Assembly: GCA_017474455.1 (NCBI GenBank)
Contig: JAFVHP010000037.1
Location: forward strand, 1 to 64,000
Reading direction: 5' to 3'
DNA length: 64,000 nucleotides
DNA from: Lachnospiraceae bacterium
Lineage (GTDB): Bacteria; Bacillota; Clostridia; Lachnospirales; Lachnospiraceae
Every line of letters starts with the position of its first letter. The first letter of the stretch is position 1. Below, piece by piece: positions 7,955-16,420 of the stretch. The position numbers and the translations under genes are program-made. Under the pieces are notes generated by a model. The model had not been told where the DNA came from. It was given only the letters and a program-made list of their open reading frames with translations, and did not search any database.

Positions 7955-9586
7955 ATGCTGAAAGAGAAAATCCGCAGGCTCTATAGCAGTATGGCATTTA
8001 ATATCATCGGAGGGGTCATCATCCTTCTGCTGGTCAATTATGCCATCATCAGCGCGGTGAGTCTGTCCATTTTCAGCGAGGTGTTCAACACAGAGTATTC
8101 GACCACCAGTTATCATATGGCGGATACGGCGACGACGCTGATCAACGGGGACCATCTTGATGAATACCTGAACGGGGAAGAATTCGACGAATATATACAG
8201 ACAAAGTCATACCTGGACACATACTGCAGCAGGATCGGCGTATCGCTCATCTATGTGATCATGGTGGACAGGAGCGATTACGGCAGATTCGTGTCTGTGT
8301 TCAATGCCGTGGACAATTCCGTCGATAATTCGAATTATACGGCATGGGAACTGGGACACAGGCGGGATACCACAAATGACGAATACAGGCGGAAATACAG
8401 GGAGGTCTATGAACAGGCAGTCCCTTATGAAACGGTCTACCGGATGAATACGACTGACGGGCAGAAACCGCATATCACGACCCTGGCGCCGATCAAAGAC
8501 TCAGCCGGGGATGTGGCCGCGATCCTCTGCCTGCAGAGGCCGATCAGTGAGCTGACTTCCGCGAGAAGAGCGTTCATGGTAAGGATCAGTTTGATTACCC
8601 TGATGGCGGCCGCGGTCCTGATCTTTGCCATCCATGTCTATCTGAAAAGGGAATTTGTACAGCCGGTCAAAAAAGTGTCCCGGGAAGCTGTCCGCTTTGC
8701 GACGGAAAACACCCGCGGCAAACCCCTGGGCAGGATCAGCAGGCTGGATGAAATATCGAATCTTGCCCAATCCATCGACCGGATGGAAGAGGAGATGGAG
8801 AAGTATATCAAAAACCTGACGGCGGCTACCGTCGAAAGGGAACGAATCAGTTCGGAGCTGCATTTTGCAAGGTCTATACAGAGAAACGCGATCCCGAACG
8901 TCTTTCCTGCTTTTCCGGACCGCACGGAATTTGATATTTACGCCTCCATGACGCCGGCCAAGGAAGTCGGCGGGGATTTCTACAACTTCTTCCTGGTCGA
9001 TGACGACCATCTGGCGCTCATCATCGGTGATGTGTCCGGAAAGGGTGTGCCGGCGGCGCTGTACATGATGATCGTGAACATATTCATCAGCCAGGGGGCA
9101 CGTATGGGAGAAAAGCCCGGCGTAACACTGAGCTTTATCAATAATACGATGCTGGAGAACAACAGGGAGGACATGTTCGTAACGGTATGGCTGGGGATCC
9201 TTGAGATCTCGACGGGCAGGATAACGGCCGCGAACGCCGGGCATGAAGATGCGGCTATCTGCCATAAAGACGGCGGTTTTGAACTGTTCAGGACAAAGCA
9301 TGACCTTGTGGCCGGAGCGATGCTGGATATCGAATACAACGACTTTGAGATACAGCTCCAAAAAGGCGACAAACTCTTCATCTATACCGACGGCGTGCCT
9401 GAAGCGACGGATATTGAGAACAATATGTTCACACTGGACCGGATGATTGATGCCCTGAACGAGAAAAAGGAGGATACGCCGCAGGCGGTCCTGGAAAATG
9501 TCCGGCACAGAGTCGACGAATTTGCAGGAGAAGCGCCTCAGTTTGATGATCTGACCATGCTGTGCCTGGCCTATTACGGGGACTGA
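7955..9586 (+). CDS. Membrane HAMP-SpoIIE/RsbU-type PP2C phosphatase
   Basis: 543 residues. A transmembrane helix near residues 14-40, an extracellular sensor region to about 205, a second helix (ISLITLMAAAVLIFAIHVYL), then a HAMP-like segment and coiled coil. The C-terminal PP2C-like domain starts around residue 290 and carries metal-binding aspartates in KEVGGDFYNFF, ALIIGDVSGKGVPAALYM and FDDLTMLCLAYYG, as in SpoIIE and RsbU. Such proteins dephosphorylate anti-anti-sigma factors in partner switching. No anti-sigma or STAS gene is nearby. It lies immediately before the exopolysaccharide locus but is separated from it by a terminator. Confidence 0.85.
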   Translation: MLKEKIRRLYSSMAFNIIGGVIILLLVNYAIISAVSLSIFSEVFNTEYSTTSYHMADTATTLINGDHLDEYLNGEEFDEYIQTKSYLDTYCSRIGVSLIYVIMVDRSDYGRFVSVFNAVDNSVDNSNYTAWELGHRRDTTNDEYRRKYREVYEQAVPYETVYRMNTTDGQKPHITTLAPIKDSAGDVAAILCLQRPISELTSARRAFMVRISLITLMAAAVLIFAIHVYLKREFVQPVKKVSREAVRFATENTRGKPLGRISRLDEISNLAQSIDRMEEEMEKYIKNLTAATVERERISSELHFARSIQRNAIPNVFPAFPDRTEFDIYASMTPAKEVGGDFYNFFLVDDDHLALIIGDVSGKGVPAALYMMIVNIFISQGARMGEKPGVTLSFINNTMLENNREDMFVTVWLGILEISTGRITAANAGHEDAAICHKDGGFELFRTKHDLVAGAMLDIEYNDFEIQLQKGDKLFIYTDGVPEATDIENNMFTLDRMIDALNEKKEDTPQAVLENVRHRVDEFAGEAPQFDDLTMLCLAYYGD

Positions 9587-9648
9587 CAGGTCCCGGATAC
9601 CTGACAGGTGCCCGGAAAGAGAACAGGTCTGCGGATGCAGGATAAACG

Positions 9649-9684
9649 GAGATCAGTCTTTATGGCTGGTCTCTTTTCTGTTTT
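9649..9684 (+). terminator. Rho-independent terminator after the PP2C gene
   Basis: GAGATCAG (9649-9656) pairs with CTGGTCTC (9666-9673, one G-T wobble), followed by TTTTCTGTTTT. Confidence 0.75.
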
Positions 9685-9749
9685 GGTGAAATTATGTTGA
9701 TTTATGAGGGATCACTCCCTGATTTGCCGCTGTGTGATTCTTCTATCAA

Positions 9750-9758
9750 TGGTATAAT
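9750..9758 (+). promoter_or_regulatory. Extended -10 promoter of the exopolysaccharide operon
   Basis: TGGTATAAT is a perfect extended -10 (TGnTATAAT), 63 bases before the ATG of the MotA-EAL gene. No good -35 at 17 bases; TTGCCG at 9724 is too distant, consistent with an extended -10 promoter. Confidence 0.5.
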
Positions 9759-9821
9759 GAATTGTTCCGGCCGGACAGGCCGCGAGGAGTAAATACTGTT
9801 TCTTAAACCGGGTGTGACAAA

Positions 9822-11390
9822 ATGATTCATCTGATCTATGTATTAACAGCTGCAACGGCAATCGGCGGAATAATCCTGACGACTTACGCGCCGGACGGCC
9901 TGACGATGGCGATCTGTCTTCTGATGGAAGCGATCATCGTCGCGGGCGTCATTGTCGGTATTCTTCCAGTACTGGCTATTTCCCGCGGGTTCAGGCGCGG
10001 CACGGGCAATGTGCTCCGGGCGACGCATGTGCAGGCCAGCAGTGTGTGGTCCGCCGTCGCCGAAATCGAATCACCCTTCGGTCAGAAACTCCTGGATGAC
10101 ACGTTCCGGGAGTATATCAGCAAGACACAGCTGCAAAGGACCAGAGAGCAGGTGATGAGCGATATCGATGATTACATGAATGAGGATACCATAGCGCTGG
10201 CAACGTGGCAGACGATGGCGAGGCAGATCCCCTTTGATATGACGACGCTGGGTATCCTCGGAACCTTTGCCGGTATCCTGATCGGTATCCAGAGCGTCGG
10301 GTTCAGCTCGATGTCAGCTGCCATTACTTCGATCCAGACCCTGCTGGGAGGCATGGCCACCGCCTTCTACACATCCATAGCCGGCGTTATCCTCTCCATG
10401 GCTTTCGGCGCGGTGCACAAGGCCGCCTGGAATACCATGATCCGGGAAATGGGCGTGTTCCTTTCCACGTTTCACAAAGAGGTCGTACCGACCGAGGCGG
10501 AGCAGGAGAGGTACCTTACCCATAAGAACATGAAGCAGGTCATAACGCTTCTTGAGAGACTGCCCAAGAACCCGGGATATTCCGTTTCCGGCATCAACGG
10601 GGCGTCTGCCAAGGAGGCGACCATGAACGAGCAGGCTATCCTGCCCCGGATCCAGACCGGTCTGCAGAACGGCGAGTTCACTTTTTATCTCCAGCCCAGA
10701 TATGATCTTGTCAATAAGACGATCTGCGGGGCGGAGGCACTGGTCCGCTGGAATCATCCGGAGCTGGGCCTTGTTTCGCCTGCTGTTTTCCTGCCGATCC
10801 TGGAGAGAAACGGATATATCACACAGCTTGACACATATATCTGGAACAGCGTCTTTGCAATGATCCGCAGATGGATCGACGAGGGGCGGCGGGTCGTGCC
10901 CGTTTCCGTCAACCTGACAAGGACGGATATCCTCGCCATGCTCAATGTTACGGACATCTTTAAGGAGATGCTGGATAAATACAAGATACCTCCGAAGTGG
11001 ATCGACGTGGAAATAGCGAAGAATGCCTACTCGGAAGCTTCCTCCATGAAAACGCTGGAGGTCGAATACAATCTCCGGCAGTCCGGCTTCCGCGTGATCG
11101 TTGACGGGTTTGACGGCAATTATCTCGCCCTGAACGGCGCGGGACAGACAAACGCGGATGCGCTCAAGCTGGATCTGCGTAATTTTATGAACGACTCGGA
11201 GATCTCCATTCCTCCCATTCTTGAACGCGCGAAAGAGCTCAACCAGGAGATCATCGCGGAAGGCATCGAGAGCATGGAGCAGGCTTCACAGATGAAGAAG
11301 TTCGGCTGCAGGGAAGGACAGGGATTCTATTATTCGAAACCCGTCACGGTCGAAGAGTTTGAGAGCAAGCTGGAGGAGAGCCCCAGATGA
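9822..11390 (+). CDS. MotA/TolQ/ExbB-type channel fused to degenerate EAL domain
   Basis: 522 residues. Predicted helices at about 4-23 and 28-52, a cytoplasmic loop of about 90 residues, then the paired helices 142-160 (TLGILGTFAGILIGIQ) and 170-196 (LLGGMATAFYTSIAGVILSM), which carry the MotA/TolQ/ExbB signature of proton-channel subunits. A helical linker leads to an EAL domain at about 272-517. Seen there: EALVRW (E305), N364, E397, D428, K449, E480 and Q500 of the active site. Lost: the second acidic residue of the ExTE motif (K400) and the DDFGTG loop (DGFDGN at 428-433). This suggests c-di-GMP binding with little or no hydrolysis. The gene overlaps the next by ATGA. The fusion is unusual; see findings. 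Confidence 0.8.
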   Translation: MIHLIYVLTAATAIGGIILTTYAPDGLTMAICLLMEAIIVAGVIVGILPVLAISRGFRRGTGNVLRATHVQASSVWSAVAEIESPFGQKLLDDTFREYISKTQLQRTREQVMSDIDDYMNEDTIALATWQTMARQIPFDMTTLGILGTFAGILIGIQSVGFSSMSAAITSIQTLLGGMATAFYTSIAGVILSMAFGAVHKAAWNTMIREMGVFLSTFHKEVVPTEAEQERYLTHKNMKQVITLLERLPKNPGYSVSGINGASAKEATMNEQAILPRIQTGLQNGEFTFYLQPRYDLVNKTICGAEALVRWNHPELGLVSPAVFLPILERNGYITQLDTYIWNSVFAMIRRWIDEGRRVVPVSVNLTRTDILAMLNVTDIFKEMLDKYKIPPKWIDVEIAKNAYSEASSMKTLEVEYNLRQSGFRVIVDGFDGNYLALNGAGQTNADALKLDLRNFMNDSEISIPPILERAKELNQEIIAEGIESMEQASQMKKFGCREGQGFYYSKPVTVEEFESKLEESPR

Positions 11391-13063
11391 AGCGCTTTTA
11401 CAGGAACGGGAGACGGACGGATGGCTCCGGCGGCGGGAACTCCGACGAGGTCTGGAAGCCGTTTTCGGATCTCTGGAGTATCATCGTATTCACGCTGATC
11501 CTGATCCTGATGCTTTTCCTGCTGCATGCCCGGTTTGAGGATATAGAGGAGGAGCATCCCCAGTACATCGGCGAAGCCCGGGTAGAAGAGGACGGCAGGC
11601 ACGGGTACGACAACATCGAGAATAACGGCGACGATGAAGACCACGAGAGCGAAAGCTACGCGGGAAGAAAAGGCGGTCACGATTATGACTACCCTGTTCC
11701 CGTAGTTTCCGGCGGCGGCGGTGAGGAAGGCGACTCCGAAGGGACCGGCGGCTGGGAAGAACAGGGCGTAAAATCCGCGGTCTATGTGGCTGTGATCGAC
11801 GGCGAGACAGAACGTGTCATCAGGGAAGAAGGCGTGACATTTGAGCTCTACAGTGATGACAATGCGCTGCAGGTGCTGAATACCTACTATCCGGAGAGAA
11901 TTTCATTCACGGACTATAAGACGACAGCGGAAGGTGTTTTCTATCTGCCTGAGAAAATATGGCCGGGAGGGTATTATCTTCGCGAACTGACGGAACCGTC
12001 CGGCTATGACAGGGCTGAGAGCACCGAGTTTTATATCGACAGAATGTATGACTGGCCGGACCCGCTCGTCGTCCGCGTGCCGGTCTATCCTTCCAGAAAC
12101 ATCATCCGGGTCCAGATGTATGATGCCGGGACCGGGCAGGGGATCGCCGGCGGATCCTTTGAAGTGGTCGCTGCAGAGGATATCCTGACTGCGGACGGCA
12201 CGCTCCGCTTCAGGGAAGGGGAGGTCGCAGACACGATCGTGTGCGACGAAGAAGGATACGGGGAGAGCATAGAACTATACCTCGGCAATTACATCGTACG
12301 CGAGAAGGATATCCCGCAGTATTATGCGGGGCAGACGGGGATCATCGAGTCGCAGGTGCAGAAGAAGACCAGCGTGGAAGCGCCTGTGCATATCCTGCAG
12401 AGCGAGAGGACGACGATCTCCTTCCGCCTGACTGACGAGCTGTATCCCGAGAAGGGTATCGAAGGGGCGGAATTTGAGGTCTACAGCGATGCGTTCCCGG
12501 CGGGACGTATGCTCACAACGGATTCCAGGGGATATATCACGCTGGATGAGGTCCTCAAGGATACCACCTATTATCTGCAGGAGGTAACGGCTCCCGGCGA
12601 CTATATGCTCTCTGAAAATGCTGTTGAGGTCCCGGTGTCGGCCAACGGACGGATGGAGGACGGCTCCGCTGTCGTGCGCGCCTCCGGATCGAACCGCATG
12701 ATCAGGATGAATATAGGGGTCTCCGAGGTATATACCAATGCCCAGCTTCCCGACGTATCCATGACTCTGTATGAAGGAGAGTCCATGACGCCGGTCAGGA
12801 CCTGGACATCGACCGGCGGAACACAGCTGTTCACGGACCTGGTACCCGGGACGCAGTACTATGTCAGCGCCGGGGAAGATACACAGAGAAAATACGGTTT
12901 CACAGTGGAAAACACTGCTGCTTTGCAGCAGTTCAATGTCCGCCGTGTGACCGGCAGGAGCATTTTATACATTGCAGCAACATTTATCGGCATAATGGCG
13001 GTCCTTGCGATACTGTTCGCGGTTTTGAGAGCACGCAGGAAAAAGTCGGGGAAAAAGGGGTAA
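11387..13063 (+). CDS. MotB-like transmembrane protein with SpaA/CnaB-like exterior domains
   Basis: 558 residues. The N-terminus has VWKPFSDLWS entering a single helix (28-47), closely resembling the WK..(Y/F)aDfm start of MotB/ZorB-type stator helices, with D28 in the position of the proton-carrying Asp. An acidic, Gly-rich linker (50-125) leads to about four beta-sandwich repeats, near 131-220, 238-325, 342-420 and 437-510. Two contain the SpaA/CnaB pattern YYLRELTEPSGY (E200) and YYLQEVTAPGDY (E399). A second helix (525-547) and a basic tail end the protein. No LPxTG sortase signal. Translationally coupled to the MotA-EAL gene, so I infer the two form one complex. Confidence 0.7.
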   Translation: MKRFYRNGRRTDGSGGGNSDEVWKPFSDLWSIIVFTLILILMLFLLHARFEDIEEEHPQYIGEARVEEDGRHGYDNIENNGDDEDHESESYAGRKGGHDYDYPVPVVSGGGGEEGDSEGTGGWEEQGVKSAVYVAVIDGETERVIREEGVTFELYSDDNALQVLNTYYPERISFTDYKTTAEGVFYLPEKIWPGGYYLRELTEPSGYDRAESTEFYIDRMYDWPDPLVVRVPVYPSRNIIRVQMYDAGTGQGIAGGSFEVVAAEDILTADGTLRFREGEVADTIVCDEEGYGESIELYLGNYIVREKDIPQYYAGQTGIIESQVQKKTSVEAPVHILQSERTTISFRLTDELYPEKGIEGAEFEVYSDAFPAGRMLTTDSRGYITLDEVLKDTTYYLQEVTAPGDYMLSENAVEVPVSANGRMEDGSAVVRASGSNRMIRMNIGVSEVYTNAQLPDVSMTLYEGESMTPVRTWTSTGGTQLFTDLVPGTQYYVSAGEDTQRKYGFTVENTAALQQFNVRRVTGRSILYIAATFIGIMAVLAILFAVLRARRKKSGKKG

Positions 13064-13066
13064 TCT

Positions 13067-14742
13067 ATGAGTGAAACAGGTATACGGCTGCGACTGGGAG
13101 ACATTCTGTATGCCTTCAGGAAACGATGGAAGCTGATCGTGCTTCTGACTGCTGCCGGGATGGTTTTCGGGCTTCTTCTGACGGGAGCTTCTTCCCTGCA
13201 GAATATCCGCCGCGGGTATGAGGTGCATTCCTCCTTTTCCCTTGTCTCCAAAACGGAGAGCGGCACTTATACCGGAGGTGCGATGCTGCCGTCGCAGCAG
13301 GATTATCATCTCGCGGAGGATATGGTCAGTGCGGCCATCTATATCATGAAGAGCGACAGGGCGCTGGGGGAAGTCATAGACTCGCTGGCGCTGCTGGGGA
13401 CGACACCGGACGATATCCGCAGGAATCTGACGCTCGGACAGTACGGGGCGACGCAGATCATTGAGCTGAACCTGGTCTGGAACGACCCGGACGAGGGAAT
13501 CCGGATCGCGGAGGGGATCGTGTCCACGGCACAGACGCTTCTTCCCGAGGTCCTTTCGATCGGAAGTGTGGCTGTGATCAATTATCCCGCGACGGAGTTC
13601 ATCTCGGGGACAGGAATAGACAACAAGCTCCCGTTCGTTGTGATGGCCCTCGGTTTTCTGGCTGCCGCCGCCATCGCCGTCGGGGAGGTGCTCCTGCATC
13701 CGACGCTGATCAATGTGAGGGACGTCAACAGCCTTTTCCGTCTTGAACTCATCGGAACTATACCGGAAAACGAGGAGTACTTCAGCCTGCCTCTCATGAA
13801 GGCGGAAAGTATCCCGAAATTCTCCCCTATCACACAGGATTTCAGTGCCGCCGCGCATATTCTGATCAACCGGCTCGGCACGAAGACCAGGAACTCCATT
13901 ATATATGTGACATCCTCTACCGAGGACGAAGGAAAATCGGCTGTAACGGCAAACCTTGCGCTGCAGCTCTCAGAGATCGAGAAAAAGGTCCTCCTTGTGG
14001 ACCTGGATACCAGGAGACCCAGCATCGGCGGCTTTTTCCTTGAGAACGTCGATTACAGCAGGTCCCTGAACGCGCTGTACCAGGGCGATGCGTCGAAAGA
14101 GAAGCGATCATTTCCATCACCGGGTATCTCGATATCCTTCCCACTGTCCTGGGTTATAATGCAGTGCCCTGCGACAATGTCGTCATGGACCTGATCAGGG
14201 AGCTCTCCAGGCAGTATGATTACGTGCTGATCGACGCTGCGCCGGTAGGGCAGGTATCGGATGTACTGAACCTGAACCAGCTCTCCAACGCGTGCCTGTT
14301 TGTCCTGAAATACGATTCCACTGGCGTACAGGAGATCCGGAACTCCATAGACAAGCTCAACAAGTCCGGCATCAGCGTCCTTGGCTGTATAGTCAACGGC
14401 GTGACAAAGCAGCAGAGTATTTTCGGCGAGGTGTCCAGCCACCCGGATCTCTATGTCGGAGCCGGAAGGAAGTCATCCCCGCAGGATGACCGGGAAGGAT
14501 CGGCGGTGTACTCGGATCTGGACAGACTGGTGCAGGGAAAAGCCGGCGGGACTTCTGCAGATAAGGAAAAGCAGAAAGAAAAGAAGACAGAAAAGAAGAC
14601 GGAAAAGAAAACCGGCAGAAGTCTCTTCGCTAAACGCGAAAAGGAAGTAATAAAGCCGGCAGACCCGGAACGTGATACGCTCTCTGACCTTCTGTCCGAT
14701 GCGGAGCAGACAGAGGAGCCGGATACGACACAGAGGAACTGA
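13067..14742 (+). pseudogene. Wzz-type chain-length regulator/BY-kinase, frameshifted
   Basis: Two overlapping frames encode one Wzc-like protein. The first (13067-14194) has helices near 21-44 and 186-210 bracketing a Wzz domain, then a kinase domain with Walker A EDEGKSAVTANLA and Walker A' VLLVDLDTRRPSIG. After codon DASKE at about 14100 it runs into nonsense. The frame beginning at 14101 continues with EAIISITGYLDILPTVLGY and carries Walker B YDYVLIDAAPVG and a Lys/Glu-rich tail to 14742. Adding one G after GAAAGAG would restore a continuous 558-residue protein. The tail lacks the usual Tyr cluster. Role by family: control of polysaccharide chain length and export through autophosphorylation. 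It could be a sequencing error. Confidence 0.8.
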
Positions 14743-14789
14743 CAGGTCAGCGCGGACACAGGTTTTGGAAGGGAACAGGCAGCAGTACC

Positions 14790-15284
14790 ATGATCTTCAT
14801 AATTTGCGGTACACAGAAGTTTCAGTTTGACAGGCTGATCAGGGGTCTGGACGAGCAGGTAGGACAGGGTCTGATCCGGGACGAGCTGTTTGCACAGATC
14901 GGCGGCTGCACATACGAGCCGGTGAATTATCCCTTTGTCAGATTTATGGATGACACAGCCTTTAAGAAGAGTATTGAGGAAGCGGACCTCATCATCACGC
15001 ATTCCGGAACGGGATCTATCATCAACAGCATCAAGCGCGGCAAAAAGGTCATCGTAGTCCCCAGACTGGAGGAGTATGAGGAGCACGTGAGCGACCACCA
15101 GGTACAGATCGCCGAACAGTTCGCGGACTCTGATCTGGTCAGGATGTGCCTTGATGTGGACACCCTTCCGCAGATGATCGCGGAGATGGAGGAGTTTACG
15201 CCCAGAGAGTACATATCGAATACGGAGCACGTGCTGCAGGTCCTCGAAGAGGACATACTGCGGCTGTGGGAACAGAAGGACTGA
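14790..15284 (+). CDS. Alg13/PssE-like glycosyltransferase catalytic subunit
   Basis: 164 residues corresponding to the C-terminal half of a GT28 enzyme. MIFIICGTQKFQFDRLI matches the Alg13/EpsF/Cps14G start, and ITHSGTGSIINSIKRGKKVIVVPR is the UDP-sugar binding region. Such proteins work only with a membrane-bound Alg14/PssD partner. That partner is not adjacent; an Alg14-like protein lies at 26010. A ribosome site GGAAGGGAACAGG precedes ATG 14790. Expected role: second sugar transfer onto a lipid-linked sugar at the inner membrane face. Confidence 0.8.
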   Translation: MIFIICGTQKFQFDRLIRGLDEQVGQGLIRDELFAQIGGCTYEPVNYPFVRFMDDTAFKKSIEEADLIITHSGTGSIINSIKRGKKVIVVPRLEEYEEHVSDHQVQIAEQFADSDLVRMCLDVDTLPQMIAEMEEFTPREYISNTEHVLQVLEEDILRLWEQKD

Positions 15285-15305
15285 CTACAGTAAGGGTGTC
15301 TGTAT

Positions 15306-16412
15306 ATGGATCTGGGAATACTGGTCACGATCGTCAGCGGTTTCGGGAAAAAGGGATTCTACCACAGCCAGGAGCTCGGGCTCGCAAAGAAGCTCTCCGA
15401 GATGGGGCATTCGGTCTGCGTGTATAAATGCGTCAGCCAGGACGCACAATACGCGGAAGAAACTGCTGACGGGAATATTACCGTAAAATACATACCCGTA
15501 AAAAAGCTGGGAGTGCATGGCTTTCTGCCGGCCTCCCGCCTGGATACGGCAATGGACGGGCTGCTGATCTTCGCGGATACGCAGCTGTTTTTGCCGCATA
15601 TCTTCAGATTCTGCAGCAAACACGGCATTAAGGCGGTTCCCTATATCGGTATAGCGCACAGCTTCCAGGAAACGTTGAAAAGTAAGGTCATGGATGTGCT
15701 CTTTTCGGCGGGGAGCCTCAGATATTACAGAAAGCTGCCTGTCCTCGCGAAGACGAACGCCGCGAGGGATGAGCTCCTTAACCTGGGAGTCCGGGACTGT
15801 ACCGTGGCTCCGGTAGGACTGGATGAGTCTGAACTGAAGACGGATTTCAAGGATACCGACAGGGAGGAGCTGAGAAAAGAATTCGGGTACAGCGCATCCG
15901 ACGTCGTCATATTGTTTGTCGCCCGTTTAAAGCCTGAAAAGAGGCCTCTTGATATGATCGATATCTTTGCGCATGTCAGGAAAAAGAAGGCCTGCAGGCT
16001 CCTGATCGTGGGAGAGGGACCGCTCCGGGACGAAATAGACAGGAAAGCGCAAAGCCTCGGACTGACGGAAGATCTCAGGATCATTGACAGGATCCCCTAT
16101 GAGAAGATGTGGCAGGTCTACAGGATAGCCGACTATTTTGTCAATCTGCGGGCGGAAGAGATCTTCGGTATGGCGGTGATGGAAGCCGTGTTCTATGAGA
16201 CAAGTGTTGCTGCCATCAAAGCTCCGGGACCTTCAACGATCCTGGAGGGTATGAAGGGACACCGGATCTGCGAAAGTGATGCCGGGGTGGAAGAATGGCT
16301 GGGTTCGGAATATCCCGCAGCGGAAGATCTGCGGGAAAGCTCGGCAAAGATCCTTGACGGATTCACCTGGGAAAGCTGCGCCGGCCGGTTTATTGAGCGC
16401 GTTCAGAAGTAG
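15306..16412 (+). CDS. GT4-family glycosyltransferase
   Basis: 368 residues with the GT-B fold. The C-terminal domain shows ILFVARLKPEKRPLDMIDIFAHV and LLIVGEGPLRDEI, followed by the EX7E-like region (EEIFGMAVMEAVFYETSVAAIKAPG), as in GT4 retaining transferases. The donor sugar cannot be deduced. The gene begins 22 bases after the Alg13-like gene with AAGGGTGT upstream, inside the exopolysaccharide operon, and probably adds one sugar of the repeat unit at the cytoplasmic face. Confidence 0.85.
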   Translation: MDLGILVTIVSGFGKKGFYHSQELGLAKKLSEMGHSVCVYKCVSQDAQYAEETADGNITVKYIPVKKLGVHGFLPASRLDTAMDGLLIFADTQLFLPHIFRFCSKHGIKAVPYIGIAHSFQETLKSKVMDVLFSAGSLRYYRKLPVLAKTNAARDELLNLGVRDCTVAPVGLDESELKTDFKDTDREELRKEFGYSASDVVILFVARLKPEKRPLDMIDIFAHVRKKKACRLLIVGEGPLRDEIDRKAQSLGLTEDLRIIDRIPYEKMWQVYRIADYFVNLRAEEIFGMAVMEAVFYETSVAAIKAPGPSTILEGMKGHRICESDAGVEEWLGSEYPAAEDLRESSAKILDGFTWESCAGRFIERVQK

Positions 16413-16420
16413 GTCAGGAT

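Noticed and set aside
9822..11390. Zorya-type defence system
   Set aside because: The channel-plus-MotB-like pair recalls ZorA/ZorB, but there is no ZorC/D/E, helicase or nuclease nearby, the tail is an EAL domain, the B protein lacks an OmpA-type peptidoglycan domain, and the context is polysaccharide synthesis.
14164..14742. Separate CpsD-type kinase gene
   Set aside because: The GTG at 14164 lies inside the kinase fold after Walker A'; the frame extends upstream to 14101 in perfect continuity with the preceding gene, so it is the second half of one protein.
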